A stretch of DNA of 10,093 nt from assembly GCA_947302185.1 (NCBI GenBank), contig CAMYVI010000076.1, positions 1 through 10,093 on the forward strand, read 5' to 3'. The translations under genes and the position numbers were made by a program. Source of the stretch: an uncultured Lachnospiraceae bacterium (GTDB lineage Bacteria; Bacillota_A; Clostridia; Lachnospirales; Lachnospiraceae). A model generated the notes under the pieces. That model saw only the letters and a program-made list of their open reading frames with translations, was not told where the DNA came from and made no database searches. Positions 1 through 6,699 of this stretch are shown here, piece after piece (the first letter of the stretch is position 1; the number at the start of each line of letters is the position of its first letter).

Positions 1-1439
1 ACTGCGAACTTCAGAAGCTCTGCCAGGAACTCGGAATCCGCGAGAACAGATTCGAAGGAGAATATACAAAGCCGACTTACGAAGATGCAAGCCCGGGTAT
101 CGTTCGCGATACATCAAAGTGCGTGCTCTGCGAGCGCTGTGTCCAGACCTGCAAGAAGGTTCAGGGTATCGGCGTTCTCGGTCTGATGAACCGTGGATTC
201 AAGACGAAGGTCGGTCCGATCTTTGATGCGAAGTTCACAGAAGTCAACTGTATGCAGTGCGGCCAGTGCGTAACGGCATGTCCGGTCGGCGCTCTGACAG
301 AGAAAGAGAGCATCCACGAAGTAGTAGCTGCGATCAACGATCCGGAGAAGGTCGTTATCTGCCAGACTGCTCCCGCAGTTCGTGCTTCTCTCGGCGAGGA
401 ATTCGGTATGCGTATCGGCACGCTCGTAACCGGAAAGATGGTTGCCGCTCTGAAGCGTTGCGGATTTGACCGTGTCTATGACACAAACTACGGCGCAGAT
501 ATGACCATCATGGAAGAGGGAACCGAGCTTCTTAAGAGAATCGAGAAGGGCGGTACACTGCCGATGTTCACATCCTGCTCACCGGGATGGATTAAGTATA
601 TCGAGTATGAGTATCCGGATCTGCTTCCGCATCTCTCCAGTGCGAAGTCGCCGCATATGATGTTCGGCGCCACACTTAAGACCTACTGGGCAGAGAAGAA
701 TAACGTAGATCCGTCCAAGATTTTCGTTGTTTCCATTATGCCTTGTATCGCAAAGAAGACCGAGATTCTTCGTCCGGAAAATAAGACCGGCGAATATCCG
801 GATGTTGATGCTGTCCTTACGACAAGAGAGGCAGCTCGTCTGATCAAGATGTACGGTATGGATAATATCAATATCTTCGATGATGAGAAGTTCGATCAGG
901 ATTTCTGCGGCGAGTACACCGGTGCCGGCGTTATCTTCGGCACGACAGGCGGCGTTATGGAAGCTGCGCTTCGTACAGTTAAGCAGATTCTTGACGGCAA
1001 GCCGCTCGAGAACGTAGACTTTATGGAATGCCGCGGTATGGCAGGCGTGAAGGAAGCGGAGATCGACCTGAACGGCAAGAAGATATGGATTGCAATCACA
1101 TCTTCCATGACATGTGCAAAGCCGCTTCTTGATGAAGTGCGTGCAGGCACATCCAAGTATACTTTCATTGAAGTTATGGGATGCCCGGGCGGATGTATCA
1201 ACGGCGGCGGACAGTCCATTATCTCCGGACGTAAGAAAGCCCGTATCGGCGATGAGTATAAGGTATGGCGTATGGAGACTCTCTATGAGGAAGACAAGAT
1301 GATGCCGAAGAGAGTATCCATGGACAACGCACAGATGAAGGACATGTACACAGAATATTTCGGAGAGCCGGGAAGCGAGCTGGCTGAGAAGCTGCTTCAT
1401 ACCACGTATTCTCCGAAGCAGAAATTCGGTCTTAACTGA
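1..1439 (+). CDS. hydA: [FeFe] hydrogenase catalytic subunit, 5' end cut by window edge
   Basis: This enzyme makes or oxidises H2 at an H-cluster; relatives work in the cytoplasm, often as the HydA/HndD subunit of NAD(P)-linked or electron-bifurcating complexes. The frame is open from the first full codon (3-5), a Cys that matches the last ligand of the His-Cys3 iron-sulfur site in Clostridium pasteurianum CpI; about 478 residues are visible, so the whole protein is probably near 580. Two ferredoxin-type 4Fe-4S motifs follow (CxxCxxCxxxC at 120-152 and 249-284). H-cluster motifs are TSCSPGW (573-590... L1), MPCIAKKTE (738-764) and EVMGCPGGCINGGGQ (1170-1214). The proton-path residues equivalent to CpI C299, E279, E282 and S319 are present. 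Oddly, the second Cys of L1, a cubane ligand in CpI, is Ser. The N-terminal 2Fe-2S domain lies outside the window. Subunit partners cannot be seen, so the complex type is inferred. Confidence 0.96.
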   Translation, partial: CELQKLCQELGIRENRFEGEYTKPTYEDASPGIVRDTSKCVLCERCVQTCKKVQGIGVLGLMNRGFKTKVGPIFDAKFTEVNCMQCGQCVTACPVGALTEKESIHEVVAAINDPEKVVICQTAPAVRASLGEEFGMRIGTLVTGKMVAALKRCGFDRVYDTNYGADMTIMEEGTELLKRIEKGGTLPMFTSCSPGWIKYIEYEYPDLLPHLSSAKSPHMMFGATLKTYWAEKNNVDPSKIFVVSIMPCIAKKTEILRPENKTGEYPDVDAVLTTREAARLIKMYGMDNINIFDDEKFDQDFCGEYTGAGVIFGTTGGVMEAALRTVKQILDGKPLENVDFMECRGMAGVKEAEIDLNGKKIWIAITSSMTCAKPLLDEVRAGTSKYTFIEVMGCPGGCINGGGQSIISGRKKARIGDEYKVWRMETLYEEDKMMPKRVSMDNAQMKDMYTEYFGEPGSELAEKLLHTTYSPKQKFGLN

Positions 1440-1471
1440 GAACGAGTTATGAACATGTAGGTGCTGTTACG

Positions 1472-1516
1472 GGGCATCGGTTCTGTCAACCCGACAGGAT
1501 CGATGCCCTTTTCTCT
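1472..1516 (+). terminator. Rho-independent terminator of the hydrogenase gene
   Basis: A 16-bp stem (1472-1487 with 1493-1508, two G-U pairs) with loop AACCC is followed by TTTTCTCT. It starts 33 bases after the hydrogenase stop codon, so it ends that transcript and separates it from the isomerase gene. Confidence 0.93.
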
Positions 1517-1649
1517 GCAGCAGTTTGCTCCGGAAGAGACGATTACAGCGCATGTTCACTGAATCCCTCATATTTCCGGTGAAGCTTCGCTTATGCGCAT
1601 AAGGGGAGAGGGGTTTTAGATAATCTGCATCAAAAAGATGAGTTCAGGA
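1517..1649. other. Gene-free stretch with palindromes between hydA terminator and pgi promoter
   Basis: No gene is visible here. It holds GAAGCTTC (1581-1588) and a 14-bp perfect palindrome CTTATGCGCATAAG (1590-1603). Both are flanked by arms that can pair, AATCCCTC (1562-1569) with GAGGGGTT (1608-1615), the latter running into TTTT (1614-1617). The palindrome sits 47 bases upstream of the pgi -35 box, so it could be an operator. Alternatively the whole block could be a second, branched terminator-like structure. Neither reading is proven. Confidence 0.4.
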
Positions 1650-1677
1650 TTGAAATCTTTGTCAATTTTAGTATACT
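1650..1677 (+). promoter_or_regulatory. Likely promoter of pgi
   Basis: TTGAAA (1650-1655) and TATACT (1672-1677) are separated by 16 bases, a good match to a housekeeping sigma-A promoter. Transcription would start near 1684 and give a leader of about 98 bases before the pgi start codon. Confidence 0.7.
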
Positions 1678-1706
1678 AAGATAAGAGGGATAAACCCTGT
1701 GAACGG

Positions 1707-1755
1707 TTCTGCCTCAAGGCAGAAATAATCGCGTCCCGCTGCGGCAGGACGTCCT
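1707..1755 (+). promoter_or_regulatory. Two hairpins in the pgi 5' leader
   Basis: A perfect 7-bp hairpin (TTCTGCC-TCAA-GGCAGAA, 1707-1724) is followed by a second (CGTCC 1732-1736 with GGACG 1747-1751). The second overlaps a 10-bp palindrome AGGACGTCCT (1746-1755), so alternative pairings are possible. The AGGAGG ribosome binding site (1766-1771) lies just downstream and outside both stems. They may stabilise the mRNA; I recognise no known riboswitch class. Confidence 0.45.
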
Positions 1756-1781
1756 ATAAAATTACAGGAGGAAACGATTAA

Positions 1782-3362
1782 ATGCTGTGGAAAAATTTAG
1801 ATTTACTCGCATCTTATGAAGCGCTGAAAGGTCTTGATAAAGTTGATATCAAGGCTGCAATGGCAGGAGAGAACGGTGCCAAGCGTGTTGCCGAGTATAA
1901 GGTTCCGATGTCCAACGATATGGTTTACAATTATGCTGCAAAACAGGTTGATGACAAGATTCTGGATGCTCTTCAGGCACTTGCAGATGAGGCATCTCTT
2001 ACGGATAAATATGCTGAACTGTATAACGGAGCAGTGATCAACACCGGTGAAGGCCGTCTGGTTCTTCATCAGCTTTGCCGCGGACAGCTTGGCAACGATG
2101 TCATCAAAGACGGCGAGAACAAGAGAGAGTTCTATGTATCTCAGCAGAATCGGATTGCTGAATTTGCGAACAAAGTTCACAATGGCGAAATCCTGAATGA
2201 AAAAGGCGAGAAGTATACAACAGTTGTCCAGATCGGTATCGGCGGCTCCGACCTCGGTCCGCGCGCTCTGTATCTTGCACTTGAGAATTGGGCACGCGTA
2301 AACAACACACTCAAAATGGAAGCAAGATTTATCAGCAATGTTGATCCGGACGATGCATCTGCTGTTCTTGCCACAGTCGATATCTCCAAGTCGATCTTCA
2401 TTGTTGTATCCAAGTCCGGAACAACTCTTGAGACTCTGACCAATGAAGCCTTCGTTAAGAATGCAATTAAGGCAGCAGGCTGTGAAGTTTCCAAGCACAT
2501 GGCAGCCGTAACCAGCGCGACATCTCCGCTTGCCGGAAATCCGGAATATCTTGATTCCTTCTACATGGACGACTATATCGGCGGAAGATTCTCCTCCTCA
2601 TCAGCTGTCGGCGGCGCAGTTCTTTCAATGGCATTCGGTCCGGAAGTCTTTGCACGCCTGATGAACGGTGCTGCGGCAGAAGATATCAAGGCTAAAAACC
2701 CGAACATCAGAGAGAATCCGGCAATGCTTGATGCTTTGATCGGTGTTTATGAGCGTAATGTTCTCGGCTATCAGATGACAGCTGTTCTTCCGTATTCACA
2801 GGCCCTCAGCCGCTTCCCGGCACACCTTCAGCAGCTTGATATGGAATCCAACGGCAAGAGCGTTAACCGTTTCGGTGAGCCGGTCAACTATCAGACCGGA
2901 CCGATCATTTACGGCGAGCCGGGTACGAACGGACAGCATTCCTTCTATCAGCTGCTTCATCAGGGCACTCAAATCGTCCCGATGCAGTTCATCGGCTTCA
3001 AGAATAACCAGATGGATAATGATCTGGATATCCAGGGCAGCACAAGCCAGCAGAAACTTTCCGCTAATGTTGCTGCACAGATCGTTGCATTCGCTCTCGG
3101 AAAAGATGACGAGAATCCGAACAAGTACTTCGCAGGCGGCAGACCGTCCAGTATCATTGTTGCGGATAAACTGATTCCTGAGACTCTCGGCGCTCTTCTT
3201 GCTCACTTCGAGAATAAGATCATGTTCCAGGGATTCTGCTGGAATGTAAACAGCTTTGATCAGGAAGGCGTACAGCTCGGAAAGCTTCTTGCAAAGAAGG
3301 TTCTTGCCAAGGATACAGACGGGGCTCTGACAGCTTACAGTGAATTGCTCAGCATTTTCTGA
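1782..3362 (+). CDS. pgi: Glucose-6-phosphate isomerase
   Basis: Interconverts glucose 6-phosphate and fructose 6-phosphate in glycolysis and gluconeogenesis; cytoplasmic. The 526-residue protein is of the long bacterial type (E. coli Pgi is 549), not the roughly 450-residue form common in Bacillus. Visible family blocks are IGIGGSDLGP (151-160), the phosphate-binding SKSGTT (210-215), GGRFS with R269, the catalytic base E355 in MESNGKS, H386 in GTNGQHSF, and K501 in FDQEGVQLGK. These match rabbit PGI residues R272, E357, H388 and K518 by motif. The final signature has Gln498 where most enzymes have Glu (GVELGK). The start is fixed by AGGAGG at 1766-1771, 10 bases upstream. It has its own promoter and terminator, so it is probably monocistronic. 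Confidence 0.97.
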   Translation: MLWKNLDLLASYEALKGLDKVDIKAAMAGENGAKRVAEYKVPMSNDMVYNYAAKQVDDKILDALQALADEASLTDKYAELYNGAVINTGEGRLVLHQLCRGQLGNDVIKDGENKREFYVSQQNRIAEFANKVHNGEILNEKGEKYTTVVQIGIGGSDLGPRALYLALENWARVNNTLKMEARFISNVDPDDASAVLATVDISKSIFIVVSKSGTTLETLTNEAFVKNAIKAAGCEVSKHMAAVTSATSPLAGNPEYLDSFYMDDYIGGRFSSSSAVGGAVLSMAFGPEVFARLMNGAAAEDIKAKNPNIRENPAMLDALIGVYERNVLGYQMTAVLPYSQALSRFPAHLQQLDMESNGKSVNRFGEPVNYQTGPIIYGEPGTNGQHSFYQLLHQGTQIVPMQFIGFKNNQMDNDLDIQGSTSQQKLSANVAAQIVAFALGKDDENPNKYFAGGRPSSIIVADKLIPETLGALLAHFENKIMFQGFCWNVNSFDQEGVQLGKLLAKKVLAKDTDGALTAYSELLSIF

Positions 3363-3384
3363 TGAATACTGACATTTGAAAGAT

Positions 3385-3429
3385 TTGGGGTTCCTGCATC
3401 GTAAAGTGTGGGGACCCCAATTTGTATCT
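3385..3429 (+). terminator. Rho-independent terminator of pgi
   Basis: A 10-bp stem (TTGGGGTTCC 3385-3394 with GGGACCCCAA 3411-3420, one G-U pair) with a 16-base loop is followed by TTTGTATCT. The T-run is short, but the stem is GC-rich and begins 22 bases after the pgi stop. Confidence 0.8.
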
Positions 3430-3509
3430 GTATTTCATTTGAGATCAGAAGAGTTCTTGCTCAGGTGAATGCGGTTATTCAGGCGGGCATGTGATGAATC
3501 GATCACTTG

Positions 3510-3561
3510 CCGCACAGATTTCAGAAGTTGCCCGGTGGAATACAGCAAAAAGACTGTGCGG
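3510..3561 (+). repeat. Inverted repeat ahead of the hydrolase gene
   Basis: CCGCACAG (3510-3517) and CTGTGCGG (3554-3561) are perfect 8-base inverted arms 36 bases apart, extendable by one G-U pair. The repeat ends 25 bases before the preferred start codon at 3587, so it may be an mRNA leader structure. No convincing promoter was found between the pgi terminator and this point. Confidence 0.4.
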
Positions 3562-3586
3562 TTTGACAGAGGGGCAGGATGATTAT

Positions 3587-4324
3587 ATGAAGCGGTCAGT
3601 TAAGCGGGTATCTGTCTTTTTTTTGTTGCTGATCTTTATAATCGGGATCAGCTGCATAAGTTATGTCAGCGATTATTATCACGCGAGTGAGGATGCGTAT
3701 GAAGCAGTTTCGAATCCGTCGGATGGAATTAATGTCAAAGAGAAAGAGGATACATATATAGCGTTCATTCCTAAGGAACCGAAAGCAGGAATTATTTTCT
3801 ATCCGGGAGGTAAAGTGCAGTATGAAGCTTACGCCCCTCTTATGGAAAAGTGTGCGGAAAACGGAATTCTGTCTGTCGTGCTCCACGTGCCGTGGAACTT
3901 AGCGATACTTGACAGGAATGCTGCCGACGGATATAAAGAGATGTTTCCGGATGTAAAGAAATGGTACATAGGAGGACATTCACTCGGAGGAGTCGTTGCT
4001 GCTATGTATGCAAAAGCGCATGAAGGAGAGTACGGAGGCCTGATTTTCCTTGCATCGTATCCTTCGGTGGATTTGAGTAAAACGGATATCGACGTACTGT
4101 CAGTTTACGGCAGCGAAGACGGGGTGCTGGATTTCGAAAAATATAAAAAGAATAAGCATTTTCTGCCGGATGATCTTACTGAAGAAGTGATCGAGGGAGG
4201 AAACCATGCTTTTTTCGGGTTTTACGGATTTCAGAATGGTGACGGCATTGCTGCGATAACTCCTGAAGAACAGGTGAGAGAGACATCTGAGATGATCGGA
4301 GAGTTCGTAAGCAAGTCTGCTTAA
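3587..4324 (+). CDS. Membrane-anchored alpha/beta hydrolase
   Basis: A 245-residue serine hydrolase of the alpha/beta fold (Abhydrolase_5/dienelactone-hydrolase-like). Residues 1-8 are basic and 9-27 form one hydrophobic segment, so the enzyme is probably exported and held at the outer face of the membrane, or released after signal cleavage. The nucleophile elbow is GGHSLGG with S132; likely partners are D178 (YGSEDG) and H207 (EGGNHAFF). FYPGGKV (71-77) probably forms the oxyanion-hole strand. The substrate is unknown. The frame extends upstream to a GTG at 3491, but the ATG at 3587 is preferred because AGGA sits seven bases upstream and the signal segment then begins normally. It is followed after 22 bases by the cinA-type gene, with which it probably forms an operon. 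General fold call is firm; specific role is not. Confidence 0.85.
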   Translation: MKRSVKRVSVFFLLLIFIIGISCISYVSDYYHASEDAYEAVSNPSDGINVKEKEDTYIAFIPKEPKAGIIFYPGGKVQYEAYAPLMEKCAENGILSVVLHVPWNLAILDRNAADGYKEMFPDVKKWYIGGHSLGGVVAAMYAKAHEGEYGGLIFLASYPSVDLSKTDIDVLSVYGSEDGVLDFEKYKKNKHFLPDDLTEEVIEGGNHAFFGFYGFQNGDGIAAITPEEQVRETSEMIGEFVSKSA

Positions 4325-4346
4325 AGAATATCCTGAGAGGAGCTTT

Positions 4347-4871
4347 ATGAATCGGATTGTTTCGGAAAAACAGAATATCGAGGAGAGATGTTATGCCGCT
4401 TATGAGAGGCTGACCGGCACCTTGATTGAGCAAGGGCTGCTGATTTCGACGATGGAGAGCTGCACTTCCGGATGCATCGCATCTTTGATCACGGATACGG
4501 AGGGGGCTTCTGCTGTCATGAAAGGGGCGCTTGTCACTTACAGCAATGAGGCAAAAGAAATCTGTGGTGTATCGGCCGATATAATCGGCACATACGGGGT
4601 CTATTCACCGCAGACAGCACAGGCTATGGCTGAGACAGTCAGAGACTACTTTGACACTGATATCTCAGTGGGAGTTACCGGGAGCCTCGGAAGAGTCGAT
4701 CCGTCAAATGCGGACAGTGTTCCGGGTCAGGTGTATTTTGCTATCGATTACAGAAAAGAAATACGCCTGTTCTTTCTCGATGATGTTTTCGGAAAGAACA
4801 GACGTGAGTGCAAATTTATTATCGCAGAGAGAGTAGCATCGGAACTGTTAAGGATACTGTCGCAGAGATAG
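4347..4871 (+). CDS. CinA C-terminal domain protein (nicotinamide-nucleotide amidohydrolase family)
   Basis: The family includes PncC, which deamidates nicotinamide mononucleotide to nicotinic acid mononucleotide in pyridine nucleotide salvage; cytoplasmic. At 174 residues this is the stand-alone domain without the MoaB-like N-terminal half of full CinA. Conserved blocks are MESCTSGCIASLITD (36-50), GALVTYSNEAKE (60-71), YGVYSPQTAQAMAE (83-96) and GVTGSLG (109-115). Most relatives have VTGxAGPGGG at the last block; here it reads VTGSLGRVDPSN, followed by the usual PGxVYFAI. A GAGGAG ribosome binding site (4337-4342) precedes the ATG. The gene is 22 bases behind the hydrolase gene, suggesting co-transcription. 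Family assignment is firm; the enzymatic activity is inferred, and the altered glycine block leaves some doubt. Confidence 0.88.
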   Translation: MNRIVSEKQNIEERCYAAYERLTGTLIEQGLLISTMESCTSGCIASLITDTEGASAVMKGALVTYSNEAKEICGVSADIIGTYGVYSPQTAQAMAETVRDYFDTDISVGVTGSLGRVDPSNADSVPGQVYFAIDYRKEIRLFFLDDVFGKNRRECKFIIAERVASELLRILSQR

Positions 4872-4885
4872 CCGGATAAGAACTG

Positions 4886-5425
4886 CTATAGATATTTCTG
4901 CAGAGGCACGGGTACGCATTGTTCAAAAAGCTCAACAATTTCCTCCGGAGGTATTCTGGATCTGCCTGCAATTATCTCCGTGACGTAGTGAGTCATTCCC
5001 ACGATATAAAAAGTTATTATGTTGGAAATATTATCAGTGATTTCATCATGAAAAGATTCTCTTATAATCTGCTCGAACGTCTCCCTCATATGGATGATAT
5101 TAAAATCAGCGATATTATTCTGCCCCTTATACTGAGCCAGATGTTTGAAGTAATCATGATGGTCATTGATGAAACCTGCAATATGGCACAAAAAACCATG
5201 CAGAGTCAGCGTACCTTTATTCTCTTCGCAGTACTTGCACATCTGGTAATAGTATGCTTTGTTGGCAAGATCGTATTTGTCGGAAAAATGGTAGTAAAAA
5301 GTCCTCTTGGACAGTGAACAGCGCTCTGCGATCTTTGAAACGGTTATTTTTTCAATCGGATATTCTGATAGAAGTTCCAAAACCGATTCTATAAGAAGCT
5401 CTTTGGAAGATTTACGTTGTATCAT
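4886..5425 (-). CDS. TetR/AcrR-family transcriptional regulator
   Basis: A 179-residue DNA-binding regulator. Residues 8-53 form the TetR N-terminal helix-turn-helix domain, with ITVSKIAERCSLSKRTFYYHF as its centre (27-47, conserved TFYYHF end). The remainder is a helical ligand or dimer domain resembling the DhaS-like TetR C-terminal families. The ligand is unknown. The frame continues upstream to an ATG at 5473, which would add 16 residues. I prefer 5425 because the TetR domain normally starts this close to the N-terminus and CAGG lies seven bases upstream; the upstream ATG has no well-spaced ribosome binding site. It converges on the cinA-type gene with only 14 bases between stops. A promoter at 5509-5537 and a GTGACA inverted repeat just upstream suggest autoregulation. 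Its target genes are not evident; the DUF2232 gene upstream is a candidate. Confidence 0.9.
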   Translation of the reverse strand: MIQRKSSKELLIESVLELLSEYPIEKITVSKIAERCSLSKRTFYYHFSDKYDLANKAYYYQMCKYCEENKGTLTLHGFLCHIAGFINDHHDYFKHLAQYKGQNNIADFNIIHMRETFEQIIRESFHDEITDNISNIITFYIVGMTHYVTEIIAGRSRIPPEEIVELFEQCVPVPLQKYL

Positions 5426-5508
5426 GGTTGTGCCTGCCTTTGGATTTTTGCCTGAGCATGTTATAAAACGCATATAAGTGTTTTTAACAATACTCTCTTA
5501 CTAAATTA

Positions 5509-5537
5509 ATTATAGTCATTATTTATAAAAAAGGCAA
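5509..5537 (-). promoter_or_regulatory. Likely promoter of the TetR-type gene
   Basis: Read on the minus strand, TTGCCT (5537-5532) and a perfect TATAAT (5514-5509) are 17 bases apart. Transcription would start near 5502. This gives a leader of about 77 bases to the preferred start codon, or about 29 to the upstream ATG. Confidence 0.72.
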
Positions 5538-5551
5538 GCTTATAGGAAAAG

Positions 5552-5570
5552 GTGACACTAAAAATGTCAC
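5552..5570. promoter_or_regulatory. GTGACA inverted repeat, candidate TetR operator
   Basis: GTGACA (5552-5557) and TGTCAC (5565-5570) form a 19-base dyad with a 7-base spacer, 14 bases upstream of the TetR gene's -35 box. A third GTGACA lies at 5588-5593. TetR-family regulators commonly bind such dyads next to their own promoters. Assignment to this regulator is inference. Confidence 0.45.
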
Positions 5571-5595
5571 ATTTTAATCCTGATTGGGTGACATT
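5560..5595 (-). terminator. Possible weak terminator after the DUF2232 gene
   Basis: On the minus strand AATGTCAC (5595-5588) can pair with GTGACATT (5570-5563) around a 17-base loop, followed by TTT. It overlaps the DUF2232 stop codon. The stem is AT-rich and shares its right arm with the candidate operator, so one of the two readings may be accidental. Confidence 0.4.
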
Positions 5596-6548
5596 CAGTA
5601 TTGTCTGACCTGTCTCGGCTTCATTAATCTGTCGTGAAATCCGAATGAAATGTACATCAATCCCAGTATCATCACAAGCTGAGGAAGAATGAAAATACTC
5701 AGAATAGTGATCAATGTGGCAAGCAGGCGATTGGAGACCAAATATTTTTTTACGGCAAGGTTCAGAGCGATGAGTCCGAAACAAAGGAGCCAGATGTAGC
5801 CGCATATCCATAGTGTCTGTCCGATATCCTGCTTCACGGAGTTTTCGGCACCCGAAAAAAATGCTGTTGAGCCGTATATGTAAGCTGCCAAAGCAGCCAG
5901 TCCGGTCCATTTCGGGGGATAAATAGACACAAAAGAAGTCGGCGCACCGATCTGAAAGCGGAGTTTTTTCAGTATGAGCACACTGAGCTGATATATAATA
6001 AAGCCCTGTACAAGACCGAGAAGGACCATTGAGATAATCATCATCTGCTTAAGGAAGCCGGGCTCCAGCATCATATCGGTAGCTGTACTTGTCTCTACCT
6101 TTGCCTGTGACATGACCTGATTCATCATGTTCTGCATTTCGTTGATTTCGAGATTCAGGTCATAGCCGAAAAGACTTGCCAAAGTAATTGTGCTGAGGAC
6201 ATTGAACAGGGCTGCAAGCCCCATGGACAGCAGCATTGTTTTCGTCATATTGATTCTGTAATAAAAACATGTACCGAGTATTAGTCCGAGCAGTGCGCCG
6301 GTTATAGCATAAAACACTGTCGTAACGGATCCGAAGATAAAAGAAAAGAACGACATTCCGACAAAGACCATGAGTCCGTATTTCCAGCTGTATTTCGCAG
6401 CGTAGACCACCATCGGAATAGGCAGGATGTAGATGAACATTTCCTCGAAGAAAGCTCCGGTCTGTCTGTTCAAAAGGAGCAGCATCGCGAAAATGGCAAT
6501 AATCATAGCTCCGGTGGTGAGCTTTAGGGTGTTGCTGTTTCTGTTCAT
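5595..6548 (-). CDS. DUF2232 (YybS-like) multi-pass membrane protein
   Basis: A 317-residue integral membrane protein resembling Bacillus subtilis YybS; the family's substrate and function are not established. About eight membrane segments are visible, near residues 11-27, 35-50, 57-72, 77-97, 104-127, 168-192, 213-232, 244-266 and a long hydrophobic stretch 273-302. Between the fifth and sixth lies a polar, methionine-rich loop (about 130-167, with EMQNMMNQVMSQ). The C-terminus is basic. The start is fixed by GGAGG six bases upstream on the minus strand. A promoter at 6671-6699 gives a leader of roughly 116 bases with several hairpins, one touching the ribosome binding site. The TetR-type gene lies downstream on the same strand but has its own promoter. 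The family call rests on length, layout and overall resemblance. Confidence 0.75.
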   Translation of the reverse strand: MNRNSNTLKLTTGAMIIAIFAMLLLLNRQTGAFFEEMFIYILPIPMVVYAAKYSWKYGLMVFVGMSFFSFIFGSVTTVFYAITGALLGLILGTCFYYRINMTKTMLLSMGLAALFNVLSTITLASLFGYDLNLEINEMQNMMNQVMSQAKVETSTATDMMLEPGFLKQMMIISMVLLGLVQGFIIYQLSVLILKKLRFQIGAPTSFVSIYPPKWTGLAALAAYIYGSTAFFSGAENSVKQDIGQTLWICGYIWLLCFGLIALNLAVKKYLVSNRLLATLITILSIFILPQLVMILGLMYISFGFHDRLMKPRQVRQY

Positions 6549-6554
6549 ATGAGA

Positions 6555-6574
6555 CCTCCGGGCAGAGGCTGCCC
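6555..6574 (-). promoter_or_regulatory. Hairpin abutting the DUF2232 ribosome binding site
   Basis: On the minus strand GGGCAG-CCT-CTGCCC (6574-6560) forms a 6-bp hairpin directly next to the GGAGG ribosome binding site (6559-6555). Alternatively CCTC (6568-6565) can pair with GAGG (6558-6555), which would hide the site. The two pairings exclude each other, so translation could be switched. No ligand is suggested. Confidence 0.4.
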
Positions 6575-6670
6575 TTAATACTTTGAGTGATATTTTATTG
6601 TAATATGATTACAGGATTGCGGAGTGCGTTAGCACGGAACGATCCGTAAACGACTTTTAGCGTCCTAATC

Positions 6671-6699
6671 ATAATATAGCAAAACAGCTGAGGTTACAA
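6671..6699 (-). promoter_or_regulatory. Likely promoter of the DUF2232 gene
   Basis: On the minus strand TTGTAA (6699-6694) and TATTAT (6676-6671) are exactly 17 bases apart, matching four and five of six consensus bases. Transcription would start near 6664. Confidence 0.62.

Noticed and set aside
579..1400. 273-codon open frame antisense to the hydrogenase gene
   Set aside because: It lies wholly inside a clearly conserved gene, has Cys/His/Leu-rich composition typical of reverse frames, and no ribosome binding site logic of its own.
1803..2498. 231-codon open frame antisense to pgi
   Set aside because: Shadow of the strongly biased codon use of pgi; the sense protein has every catalytic motif.
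3491..3586. N-terminal extension of the alpha/beta hydrolase from a GTG at 3491
   Set aside because: The extra 32 residues precede a standard signal-anchor start, the GTG has no good ribosome binding site, and the stretch contains a GC-rich inverted repeat.
3563..3589. TTGACA at 3563 as a -35 box for the hydrolase gene
   Set aside because: The matching -10 would fall on or after the start codon at 3587, so a useful transcript would not include it.
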